Assembly (NCBI GenBank): GCA_029010495.1
Contig: JAQXKO010000024.1
Location: forward strand, 62,001 to 126,000
Source: Clostridiales bacterium
Lineage (GTDB): Bacteria; Bacillota; Clostridia; Lachnospirales; Lachnospiraceae
Length of the DNA: 64,000 nucleotides
Direction: 5' to 3'
The position numbers and the translations under genes were made by a program. Each line of letters begins with the position of its first letter. Position 1 is the stretch's first letter. Below the pieces are notes generated by a model. It was not told the origin of the DNA and searched no databases. It was given only the letters and a program-made list of their open reading frames with translations. Shown here in pieces: positions 1-7,179 of this stretch.

Positions 1-206
1 GGCGCACGGTTAACATATCCCTGTACGGTAACCTCTCCCTTTTCCTTAAGAGCGGATATTGACAAAGGGTAGGAAAAGCTTTCATACCGAAACGGATAGT
101 GACAAAGAAGCTCACCCACGGTATTTATTCCAAGCTTTGAAAACAATAATGCGGTCTTATCTCCTATGCCCTTAATCGCTTTTACATTTTCCTGCGTCGA
201 AAGCAT
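1..206 (-). CDS. recG: ATP-dependent DNA helicase RecG, N-terminal fragment (runs off the window)
   Basis: About 68 N-terminal residues are visible; the rest lies beyond position 1. The sequence opens with MLSTQENVKAIKGIGDKTA, followed by a 'KLGINTVGELLCHYPFRYE' stretch. This is the helix-hairpin-helix-like start of the RecG wedge domain, which grips branched DNA. RecG remodels stalled forks and Holliday junctions. The ATG at 206 follows a strong AAGGAGGGT ribosome binding site. It lies downstream of fakA, as in many Firmicutes, but a terminator at 311-341 separates them, so it probably has its own promoter in the roughly 100 bp between. The helicase motifs cannot be checked here. Confidence 0.88.
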   Translation of the reverse strand, partial: MLSTQENVKAIKGIGDKTALLFSKLGINTVGELLCHYPFRYESFSYPLSISALKEKGEVTVQGYVNRA

Positions 207-310
207 TTTACCCTCCTTATTTTATGTATTATTATAATTCTGAAATATTTTTAAGAATGAATATACCATCCGGACACATTTCAGATTAAATCATTCATAA
301 ATAATTATAA

Positions 311-341
311 ACAAAAAAGACAGCTCATTCAAGCTGTCTTT
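311..341 (-). terminator. Rho-independent terminator after fakA
   Basis: A perfect 10-bp stem (316-325 with 332-341, loop CATTCA) is followed on the minus strand by a run of six T residues. It ends the asp23-fakA transcript before recG. Confidence 0.85.
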
Positions 342-360
342 CATTAATATTTATTAAATA

Positions 361-2028
361 TTATTCAACTGAAACTACATAGTAGTAAACCGGCTGACCG
401 GCATTATGAACCTCTACGTCAACAAAATCAAATTCCTGCATGATTCTGTCAGCAAGCTTACATGCACTGTCTTCGTCAATATCGGCACCGTAATAAACCG
501 ATACAACCTCTGAATCATCATCAACAAGTTTCTTAACAGTATCGAAGGCTGTATCATTAATATCCTTACCGACTGCCACGATGCCCTTGTCGGAAATACC
601 CATTATATCGTCAACATGGATTTCATGACCGTCAATCGAAGTATCACGGACAGCATAAGTAATCTGACCCGTTTTAACGGCAGCGATACCTTCAAGCATA
701 GCCTCCTCATTTGCCTCAGGTGTTTCAGAATCCATAAAATTAATAAGTGCCGAAATACCCTGAGGAATAGTCTTTGTAGGAATCACGATAATATTCTTAT
801 CCTCTGTTAAATCTCTGGCCTGTGAAGCTGCCAGAATAATATTTGAATTGTTTGGAAGAATAAAAATATTTTCAGCATTTACCTTATCAATGGCATTTAA
901 CATATCCTCAGTACTAGGATTCATTGTCTGACCGCCTTTAATAATACAATCAGCGCCAAAGCTTCTGAATATATCATTCATACCATCGCCGACCGAAACA
1001 GTGATAAATCCATATTTTTTCTTTGGTTCTTCATTCTTTTTTTCTTCCGAAGCGGCTTTGCTTTCCGTACTCATGATAACACGTTCATTATGCTCTTCTC
1101 TCATATTATCAATCTTCATGCTTGTAAGCTGACCAAATGTAAGTGCCTTTTGAATTGCAAGACCCGGATCATTTGTATGAACATGCACTTTAACGATATC
1201 GTCCATGGCTACGCATACAATTGAATCACCGATTGACTCAAGAAATGACTTAAATTCAAGCTCCTGAGGCATAAGAAATTCCTTCTCAAGAAGAATTATA
1301 AACTCTGTACAATAACCAAATTTTATATCTGCTGTAGAAATGTTATCATTGGCTGCTCCCTTAGGACTATCTGAAGCCTTTTGTTCAAAAACAGTATCAA
1401 ATGGTATCTCCTGACCCAGATATGCATCTCTTACGCCAAGTAATATTTCAACAAGGCCCTGTCCGCCCGAGTCAACAACTCCTGCTTCCTTAAGTACAGG
1501 CAATAACTCAGGAGTATTATCAAGAGCTATCTGCATTGCCTCAATAACCTGCCTGCCGAATTCTGCAAGATCATAAACCTCGCCTGAAATCTCAGCAGCC
1601 TTTTCAGCGCCTGCTCTTGCAACAGTAAGAATTGTACCCTCCTTTGGCTTCATAACAGCCTTATATGCAGTTTCTACGGCTTTTTCACAAGCCTCGGCAA
1701 GAATTAACGTATCTATCTCCTCACAACTTCCGATAACCTTGCAGAATCCTCTTAAGAGCTGTGAAAGGATAACACCCGAATTTCCTCTTGCACCGCGCAG
1801 AGAACCACTTGAAATAGCCTTTGCGAGTGAAGCCATCGAAGGCTCTTCGAGCCTTGCAACCTCTTTCGCAGCGGAAAGAATTGTAAGTGTCATGTTAGTA
1901 CCTGTATCACCATCCGGAACAGGAAATACATTTAGTTCGTTAATTATCTCTTTTTTTGATTCAATACGCTTTGCTCCCGCCAAAAACATTTTTTTAAGGA
2001 GCTGTGCATCTACTAAAGCAAGTTCCAC
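361..2028 (-). CDS. fakA: Fatty acid kinase ATP-binding subunit FakA (DAK2/YloV family)
   Basis: The N-terminal Dak2-type kinase domain carries the nucleotide/Mg-binding motif NVFPVPDGDTGTNM near residues 35-48, and the middle and C-terminal DegV-like regions are typical of YloV/FakA. FakA phosphorylates exogenous fatty acids carried by a FakB (DegV) protein so that PlsX/PlsY can use them. The open frame begins at a TTG at 2046, but the GGAGG at 2040-2044 lies over that codon. A GTG at 2028 gives a protein starting (M)ELALVDAQLLKKMFLAGA, which matches the usual family N-terminus, so I prefer it. The gene follows asp23 directly, as in Bacillus yloU-yloV. No FakB gene is in this window. Confidence 0.9.
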   Translation of the reverse strand: MELALVDAQLLKKMFLAGAKRIESKKEIINELNVFPVPDGDTGTNMTLTILSAAKEVARLEEPSMASLAKAISSGSLRGARGNSGVILSQLLRGFCKVIGSCEEIDTLILAEACEKAVETAYKAVMKPKEGTILTVARAGAEKAAEISGEVYDLAEFGRQVIEAMQIALDNTPELLPVLKEAGVVDSGGQGLVEILLGVRDAYLGQEIPFDTVFEQKASDSPKGAANDNISTADIKFGYCTEFIILLEKEFLMPQELEFKSFLESIGDSIVCVAMDDIVKVHVHTNDPGLAIQKALTFGQLTSMKIDNMREEHNERVIMSTESKAASEEKKNEEPKKKYGFITVSVGDGMNDIFRSFGADCIIKGGQTMNPSTEDMLNAIDKVNAENIFILPNNSNIILAASQARDLTEDKNIIVIPTKTIPQGISALINFMDSETPEANEEAMLEGIAAVKTGQITYAVRDTSIDGHEIHVDDIMGISDKGIVAVGKDINDTAFDTVKKLVDDDSEVVSVYYGADIDEDSACKLADRIMQEFDFVDVEVHNAGQPVYYYVVSVE

Positions 2029-2048
2029 TTTTATCAAATCCTCCAAAA

Positions 2049-2405
2049 CTAATCGATAATACGTACACCTTCGACGTAAATATTAATCTTATCAACCTTG
2101 AGACCGGTAAAATCTTCAACTTTATATTTTACATTAGTAATAAGATTATCACAAACTGCCTGGATACTGACTCCATATGCAACTATTACATGAAAATCAA
2201 TACTGATTTCATTATTTATGATTGTGACATTTACACCATGAGTAAGGTTTTCTTTATATAAAAGCTTTGCAAGTCCATCCTTCATGCTAACCGATGACAT
2301 ACCCACAATACCAAAACTCTCTACGGCTGCAGAACCGGCATATTTTGCAATTACATTAGAATCTATTGTAACTTCTCCAACATTTCTGAGTAATGTACCT
2401 TCCAT
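2049..2405 (-). CDS. Asp23/Gls24 family envelope stress protein (YloU)
   Basis: This 118-residue protein has the Asp23 fold sequence: an N-terminal GEVTIDSNVIAKYAG segment, a central VNVTIINNEISIDFHVIVAYG strand region and a C-terminal VDKINIYVEGVRI. Family members are abundant cell-envelope-associated proteins of unclear biochemistry, and they sit next to fakA throughout Firmicutes. Two ATGs are adjacent (2408 and 2405). The second is better spaced from the GGAGG and is used here. The stop codon abuts the fakA translation start, which suggests coupled translation. A promoter at 2459-2487 drives both genes. Confidence 0.9.
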   Translation of the reverse strand: MEGTLLRNVGEVTIDSNVIAKYAGSAAVESFGIVGMSSVSMKDGLAKLLYKENLTHGVNVTIINNEISIDFHVIVAYGVSIQAVCDNLITNVKYKVEDFTGLKVDKINIYVEGVRIID

Positions 2406-2458
2406 CATAAACCTCCAATCTACGGATAAACCATTTTAGAAATAATTGTTCTTTTTTT

Positions 2459-2487
2459 ATTATACAACTCATATTACATTTAGTAAA
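2459..2487 (-). promoter_or_regulatory. Sigma-A promoter for asp23-fakA
   Basis: On the minus strand, TTTACT (2482-2487), a 17-bp spacer and a perfect TATAAT (2459-2464) lie about 50 bp upstream of asp23. Confidence 0.6.
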
Positions 2488-2514
2488 GTATAATAGTACG
2501 GTTCGCAATAATTT

Positions 2515-2655
2515 ATGAAAAAATTAATCGGTTTTATACTATTCTGGATTGCAGTAGGCATGGCATTAATGCTGCTTATAAGAAATATCTTTCTGGGACT
2601 TTTCATAATGGTATTATGCATTGTCCTGGGATATAATTTATTCTGCAAATATTAA
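2515..2655 (+). CDS. 46-aa hydrophobic membrane protein, unknown function
   Basis: A short reading frame encodes 46 residues beginning MKKLIGFILFWIAVGMALML and ending GYNLFCKY. Two closely spaced hydrophobic segments (about residues 4-22 and 26-41) separated by one Arg-Asn turn suggest a small two-pass or hairpin membrane protein. It lies on the opposite strand from all its neighbours, between asp23 and rpmB. A perfect TATAAT at 2489-2494 lies just upstream, although I see no good -35 element, and no clear Shine-Dalgarno is visible. Codon use and the charge pattern (Lys ends, hydrophobic core) look protein-like. I do not know a function. Confidence 0.6.
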   Translation: MKKLIGFILFWIAVGMALMLLIRNIFLGLFIMVLCIVLGYNLFCKY

Positions 2656-2713
2656 TAACATAAACGTAACAAAGACAAAACAATTATCAGTCTGAAAACA
2701 GAGCAGAAAACTT

Positions 2714-2745
2714 AATTAAAAGAAAAGGGTGTCATAACGACACCC
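2714..2745 (-). terminator. Rho-independent terminator after rpmB
   Basis: A 7-bp stem GGGTGTC/GACACCC (2727-2733, 2739-2745) with a 5-nt loop is followed on the minus strand by TTTTCTTTTAATT. Confidence 0.85.
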
Positions 2746-2767
2746 AAATTTGTCATAAAAAAAACAA

Positions 2768-2965
2768 TTAAGCTCTTTCTACTTTACCGGATCTAAGGCA
2801 AGAAGTACATACATGCATCTTCTTTGCGCCTCCGTTTACTTTAACCTTAACGGACTTAACATTAGATTTCCATTCTCTGTTTGCTCTACCGGAAACCTGA
2901 CTTCTTGTAATACTAATCTGTCTTCCGAAAAGTGCACCCTTACCACAAACATCACATTTTGCCAT
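2768..2965 (-). CDS. rpmB: Large ribosomal subunit protein bL28
   Basis: This 65-residue protein has two CxxC pairs (CDVCG near the N-terminus and CTSCL near the C-terminus), the zinc-binding form of L28, with the family core SQVSGRANREWKSN. It is a structural component of the 50S subunit. The start is fixed by GGAGGTGCTGAACT-ATG. It is transcribed alone, with its own consensus promoter (3016-3044) and a terminator (2714-2745). Confidence 0.97.
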   Translation of the reverse strand: MAKCDVCGKGALFGRQISITRSQVSGRANREWKSNVKSVKVKVNGGAKKMHVCTSCLRSGKVERA

Positions 2966-3015
2966 AGTTCAGCACCTCCTTTAAATAAAACTAGTCATTA
3001 GACCTAAACACGAGC

Positions 3016-3044
3016 ATTGTACCAAAAAATGATGATAAATGCAA
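3016..3044 (-). promoter_or_regulatory. rpmB: Sigma-A promoter for rpmB
   Basis: TTGCAT (3039-3044), a 17-bp spacer and TACAAT (3016-3021) on the minus strand, about 50 bp upstream of the rpmB start. Confidence 0.75.
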
Positions 3045-3072
3045 GTATTATTTTTTAAAAATTATAATTTTT

Positions 3073-3489
3073 TTATTTAATTCCTTCTTCAACCTTTTTG
3101 TCTGCTGCTTCCCTGGCACATGCGTCAACGATTTCATCAAGTGTATCGCCGTTTACAATGTTTTTAATCTTTTTGATTATTTCCGGAATAAGGTCCACAC
3201 ACTTTGTCAAAGCATCCTGCTCTTTTATGTTTAACAGCCTGATATTATCATTCTGGATTATAATGACCGAATTGGCCGAAAGCTTTCCTCCAAGTCCGCC
3301 ATAGGCCTTATTTTTAACCTCTTTATTGAATGCTCCGCCGCCTACGCCGAAGCTTACGTCAACAAGCGGGATAAGGGTTACGTTATTGGGAAGTGAAATA
3401 GGGTCTCCCACAACAGTTTTTGCATCAACATAACCATTTAATCCCTTAAATAAACCACCTAGCATTTCATTAAAGTTTTTCTCTGCCAT
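3073..3489 (-). CDS. gerW: GerW (YtfJ) family sporulation protein
   Basis: This 138-residue protein begins MAEKNFNEMLGGLFKGLNG and contains the family's glycine-rich FGVGGGAF and GGLGGKLSANSVIII segments. In Bacillus subtilis GerW (YtfJ) is a forespore protein needed for normal spore germination. I start it at the ATG at 3489, which follows GGAGGTTGAAAAA; an upstream in-frame ATG would overlap the previous gene and has no ribosome binding site. It is immediately downstream of a DUF2953 gene, the same pairing as ytfI-ytfJ. Confidence 0.9.
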   Translation of the reverse strand: MAEKNFNEMLGGLFKGLNGYVDAKTVVGDPISLPNNVTLIPLVDVSFGVGGGAFNKEVKNKAYGGLGGKLSANSVIIIQNDNIRLLNIKEQDALTKCVDLIPEIIKKIKNIVNGDTLDEIVDACAREAADKKVEEGIK

Positions 3490-3493
3490 TTTT

Positions 3494-4516
3494 TCAACCT
3501 CCACTGAATATTTCTTTAATTTTATCAACTCTGTTAATGGCACCGTCCTTCTGCGCCATAGAATTCTTTATAAATCTTCTGAATGATTTTCTAATTATTG
3601 CGTTAAGAGCTAATAATACAATATATCCCAATACAATATGACCCTTAGCTTTTATCCTGCCTCTGATTATCTCCTCCTCAAATGAAGGAGTAAATTCAAA
3701 GGATTCCTCCGTACAGGTGCATATCAGAGACATTATTGCCGTAATATATCCGGTAGTTGCAGGGTCTGACATGCCAAGCATAAGCTCTCCCTCCATCCTG
3801 CGCGGCCTTATATGCAATAAAAGCTTTATGAGAGTAGATTTAATAAGCTCAATGGATTTTTTTGTTGTTTTTCGCTTAAGGAATAAATCTACGTCCTTTT
3901 TTTCTCCTTCCGCCTCATTGGCAGCTCTTGTTAGCTTATCATAAATTGAAACGGCTTTTTCCTTTATTTTCTCTGTCAGCTTCTTTTCGGGCATTTCTCC
4001 GGTCGGATTATCGGAATCCTCCTTAATGTTGCTGTCATCATTAGCCTTCATCTCTTTTTTAATGATTTCAAGCTCATCAGTAAAGTCTTCTGCAGGAGGC
4101 TTATTCCCTTCGTTAACAACCGACGCGGCTTGCGAACTGTCGTGAACCTCCAAGGTGTCTTTATTGTCTGCTTCCGATAATGTCGTCTTATTATTATCGT
4201 CCTGTCCATCGGACTGACTTCCCTGACTGTTATCAGTTTTCTCCGCCTGTTTATTCTTTTTGCCGCCGGGCTGAAACACCTTAATGCCAAGTATCTTTGC
4301 CCTGACATCAAGCTTTTTATCAATAAAGGAAACAGATATGCTTGCGATAAACCAGCGTATTGTTGCAAGCGCCTTTACATCGGGCTTATCAATTTCTGCC
4401 CCTACCCTGTATGTAACAGGCCATAAAAGAACAAGAAGCAGGATTGCAAGCAATAAACCTAATACGAAAAGCAGAATAATACCGATTATTTTCAATATCA
4501 ATAATATAACTGACAT
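3494..4516 (-). CDS. DUF2953 domain membrane-anchored protein (YtfI-like)
   Basis: An N-terminal transmembrane segment (about residues 4-33, very Leu/Ile-rich) is followed by a short beta-like region. A long acidic, Ser/Asn/Asp-rich low-complexity linker (about 85-195) comes next, then a C-terminal domain containing LIKLLLHIRPRRMEGELMLGMSDPATTGYI, typical of DUF2953. The function is unknown; in Bacillus this gene precedes gerW and is linked to sporulation. The start is set by AAGGAGTGATTGC-ATG. The stop lies 4 bp before gerW, so the two are co-transcribed. The linker is longer than in typical family members I recall. Confidence 0.78.
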   Translation of the reverse strand: MSVILLILKIIGIILLFVLGLLLAILLLVLLWPVTYRVGAEIDKPDVKALATIRWFIASISVSFIDKKLDVRAKILGIKVFQPGGKKNKQAEKTDNSQGSQSDGQDDNNKTTLSEADNKDTLEVHDSSQAASVVNEGNKPPAEDFTDELEIIKKEMKANDDSNIKEDSDNPTGEMPEKKLTEKIKEKAVSIYDKLTRAANEAEGEKKDVDLFLKRKTTKKSIELIKSTLIKLLLHIRPRRMEGELMLGMSDPATTGYITAIMSLICTCTEESFEFTPSFEEEIIRGRIKAKGHIVLGYIVLLALNAIIRKSFRRFIKNSMAQKDGAINRVDKIKEIFSGG

Positions 4517-4624
4517 GCAATCACTCCTTCCCTGACATAAAACACAACCTTACCCGTAAATCACCGGATTAAATTTGCAATCGTAAAAAACAGCCTCAGA
4601 CTATATTTCAGATTATAACACCAT

Positions 4625-5953
4625 TTATCTGTATGTATTCCAAAAACTGTTAAGTGAGGCAGTTTTTTCTCCGAGATTTTTACAGCACTCAAGTGTATTT
4701 CTGACATAATTCATAACCTCTGTGTGAGATACGAAAAATACGGGAAGCTCCTTTAATACAGAGGCCATCATTGCTCTTCTGTACTGCTTGCACTTTCCCT
4801 CAAAAGCCGTTCTAATCTCATCAATGACAGCTGCAGCGGCAGCCTCAATCATCTCAGCACTGCACTCTGTTATGTCAATTGCATCAAAGGATACAAAGTC
4901 TGAAGTTGACATTAACTTTGAAGCAATCATAATGTCATCATACGCTTTACTGCTTACTGCAGTTATATCTTCCTTTGCGGATTCAAAATTGCCCTCTGAT
5001 ATGGCAATCTTTGTCATAAGCTTTTCAGGTCTTCCTTCAAGGCTGCCAAACGTACTGCTTACTATCTCTTCATCAACTGACTTAAGTGTCGAATAATCAT
5101 TAATATCACAAAGACTGTTATTGATTGCTTCTACACAAGGCTTAACCGTTTCTGCAACAGTATCTGCATTACTGCCGTAGCCCTTAACAAGATAATATGT
5201 AAAAATATTATTTATCAGCTTCTGGATACTGATATAAAACTCAGTTTTTGCCTCTATATATTCCGAAACATCCGTAAGCTTTCCGGAGAAATATTCATAA
5301 TCCTCCCCGGATACTTCCCTGTAATCAACAGCATCAAATTCTTCCCTGGCAAGAACCAGATCCGGAAACAAGTCCTCTCTGCCCGCCTCGTGAAGCCCTG
5401 CGGCAGATTTAATCATATATATAAAGCTGTCAAGTGAATTCTTTTCAGCACCTTTATAAACGGTAAGTGAGTCTTTAATCAAATCAAAAAATCTGTCACT
5501 TGTCATTCTTACGGGAAGCTCCGAAATCATTTCCTTAATTCTAAGATTTACCTCCATATTGTCTTCCGGCTCAAAGATAAACTTGAGAATTTTTCTTGCT
5601 TCCTCGTCATTATCAATTTCAGCATTGTCCTCAAACTGGTATTTTACCCTTTCAAGAAGATATTCATGAATTCTGAAATAATCCGTAAAAGCGGTAAGTG
5701 CCTCCATTGAAGACATTACCTCACCTCGAGTTTCAAAAAGCATGTCAGAAATTGTATTATCCCCGAATTCCTTTGTATAAATGTTTGATGCGGCTTTAAC
5801 AATATTCTTAATCAGTTTTTCTTCCCTGGAATTAAAAACAATTCTCCCCTCCAGTATCTGCTCGTAAGCATTCAGATATTCACTGGCAAAGTTAATCATT
5901 GCCTGCTCCATATACTGATCTGATAAAGCCTCGCAAATCTTAGGTAAATTCAT
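4625..5953 (-). CDS. Unknown 442-aa helical protein
   Basis: I do not recognise a family. The protein starts MNLPKICEALSDQYMEQAM (ATG at 5953 after GGAGGAAATTATAAT) and is acidic and almost entirely helical, rich in Glu, Asp, Ala, Leu and Ser. It has no signal peptide, membrane segment, cysteine cluster or recognised catalytic motif, so it should be cytosolic. The C-terminal part contains the phrases VVSHTEVMNYVRNTL-like and LECCKNLGEKTASLNSFWNTYR. It lies 17 bp downstream of the rhomboid-like gene and shares its promoter, which suggests a joint function at the membrane. Confidence 0.75.
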   Translation of the reverse strand: MNLPKICEALSDQYMEQAMINFASEYLNAYEQILEGRIVFNSREEKLIKNIVKAASNIYTKEFGDNTISDMLFETRGEVMSSMEALTAFTDYFRIHEYLLERVKYQFEDNAEIDNDEEARKILKFIFEPEDNMEVNLRIKEMISELPVRMTSDRFFDLIKDSLTVYKGAEKNSLDSFIYMIKSAAGLHEAGREDLFPDLVLAREEFDAVDYREVSGEDYEYFSGKLTDVSEYIEAKTEFYISIQKLINNIFTYYLVKGYGSNADTVAETVKPCVEAINNSLCDINDYSTLKSVDEEIVSSTFGSLEGRPEKLMTKIAISEGNFESAKEDITAVSSKAYDDIMIASKLMSTSDFVSFDAIDITECSAEMIEAAAAAVIDEIRTAFEGKCKQYRRAMMASVLKELPVFFVSHTEVMNYVRNTLECCKNLGEKTASLNSFWNTYR

Positions 5954-5970
5954 ATTATAATTTCCTCCAA

Positions 5971-6906
5971 CTATTGTTCTTTGTATTCCCTTACCACATG
6001 GGTATGAGTATAAAGATGATTCATGCAATATTCATAATTTCCGTCACATTTTGAACAGAATCTAAATTCAAGCTCATCGTCATCAAGCTCAGTTCTGCCG
6101 CAGACCGCACATTTATGTCTTGTAATTACGACACGTGCTTTTCCGTTTTCATCAGTGTTTACACCTGTCCTGTATCCGGCATTAACGCCCTCATTATACC
6201 GTCTGGAAAAATCGTTCCGGCGTTTTCTGTTTGCAAAAGAATTTCCTGACCTTCTTCTTACACCTATATAAAACAGAATGTAATTTAACAGCGAAACAAC
6301 AAGTACGATTGTTGCACAGACTCCCATAAGCATGCCTGCGTGAAGATACAAATAAACAACATTATAGACTTCAATGGCAATATAAAAATATGACAGATAT
6401 TTTATCTTAATCGGTATTACAAAGAAAAGCAGGAGCTGAACATCCGAATAAATCGTTCCGAAAGCAAGGAACATTGAAAGGTTTATATATTCCAGACTTA
6501 CCGGATAGGTAAAATGAAGCGCTCCGCCCGACACGATAAGCAATACCACATATATTATAACTGCAGCCAGAAGATTAAAAACTGCACCGCTTATATAAAA
6601 CAGTGAAAACCTGAAGCTTCCCCAGGTTCTTTCAAGAGCAGAACCAATCATATAGTAAAGATATATTGCAATAAGCATAAAGAAAAGACTGGTATCAAGC
6701 GGCTGAATAAGAAATGTAACTATTCGCCATACCTGTCCCCTTAATATCATGTCAACGTCAAAAGCAAGATAAGTACTGTACAAATCCACACCCTTAGCAA
6801 TGCTTATATATGCAACAATAAAACCAAGAACATAAAGCATGGATACATACTTCATTAGATTTTTAATTGCAAATCTGCCATACTTTCTCTCTAATTTATC
6901 AATCAT
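5971..6906 (-). CDS. Rhomboid-like multi-pass membrane protein with C-terminal zinc-ribbon tail
   Basis: This 311-residue protein starts MIDKLERKYGRFAIKNLMKY (ATG at 6906 after AGAGGTGTATGTA). It has about six hydrophobic segments in the first 220 residues. The rhomboid-fold landmarks are a WRIVTFLIQP entry to a membrane segment and LYYMIGSALERTWGSFRFSLFYI. The catalytic GxSG serine of active rhomboid proteases is not visible at the expected place (it reads LAFGTIY), so it is probably a pseudoprotease. A basic linker leads to a cytosolic tail with CAVC...CSKC plus further Cys and His, probably a zinc ribbon. The substrate or partner is unknown. It is co-transcribed with the 442-aa gene. Confidence 0.72.
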   Translation of the reverse strand: MIDKLERKYGRFAIKNLMKYVSMLYVLGFIVAYISIAKGVDLYSTYLAFDVDMILRGQVWRIVTFLIQPLDTSLFFMLIAIYLYYMIGSALERTWGSFRFSLFYISGAVFNLLAAVIIYVVLLIVSGGALHFTYPVSLEYINLSMFLAFGTIYSDVQLLLFFVIPIKIKYLSYFYIAIEVYNVVYLYLHAGMLMGVCATIVLVVSLLNYILFYIGVRRRSGNSFANRKRRNDFSRRYNEGVNAGYRTGVNTDENGKARVVITRHKCAVCGRTELDDDELEFRFCSKCDGNYEYCMNHLYTHTHVVREYKEQ

Positions 6907-6963
6907 TACATACACCTCTTTCACTATATGCCAATATATTCCCATATTATTTCTATTTAATCT

Positions 6964-6992
6964 ATTTTACCAAGCATATAACAATATGTAAA
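6964..6992 (-). promoter_or_regulatory. Sigma-A promoter for the rhomboid-like gene and its partner
   Basis: TTTACA (6987-6992), a 17-bp spacer and TAAAAT (6964-6969) on the minus strand, about 60 bp upstream of the start. Confidence 0.6.
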
Positions 6993-7012
6993 CACATAAA
7001 AACCGATTTTTA

Positions 7013-7041
7013 TTGTTTTTTTTGAATTACTCTGTTATTAT
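7013..7041 (+). promoter_or_regulatory. Possible sigma-A promoter for rqcH
   Basis: TTGTTT (7013-7018), a 17-bp spacer and TATTAT (7036-7041). It implies a leader of about 130 nt before rqcH. The match is moderate and lies in an AT-rich divergent region. Confidence 0.35.
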
Positions 7042-7179
7042 ATCAGATGTGATGGTCAGGTATTATTAAATGTTAATTAAGATTTTTAAATCTTTCGTCA
7101 GATATATTTGTAAGCTGACTACCGGTTTATGTAAATATATTTACAATTTCAGTAAAATGATTTCAGAGAGGAAAACCAA

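Noticed and set aside
4048-4368. A 106-codon minus-strand frame inside the DUF2953 gene
   Set aside because: Overlaps the low-complexity linker in another frame; no ribosome binding site or family features.
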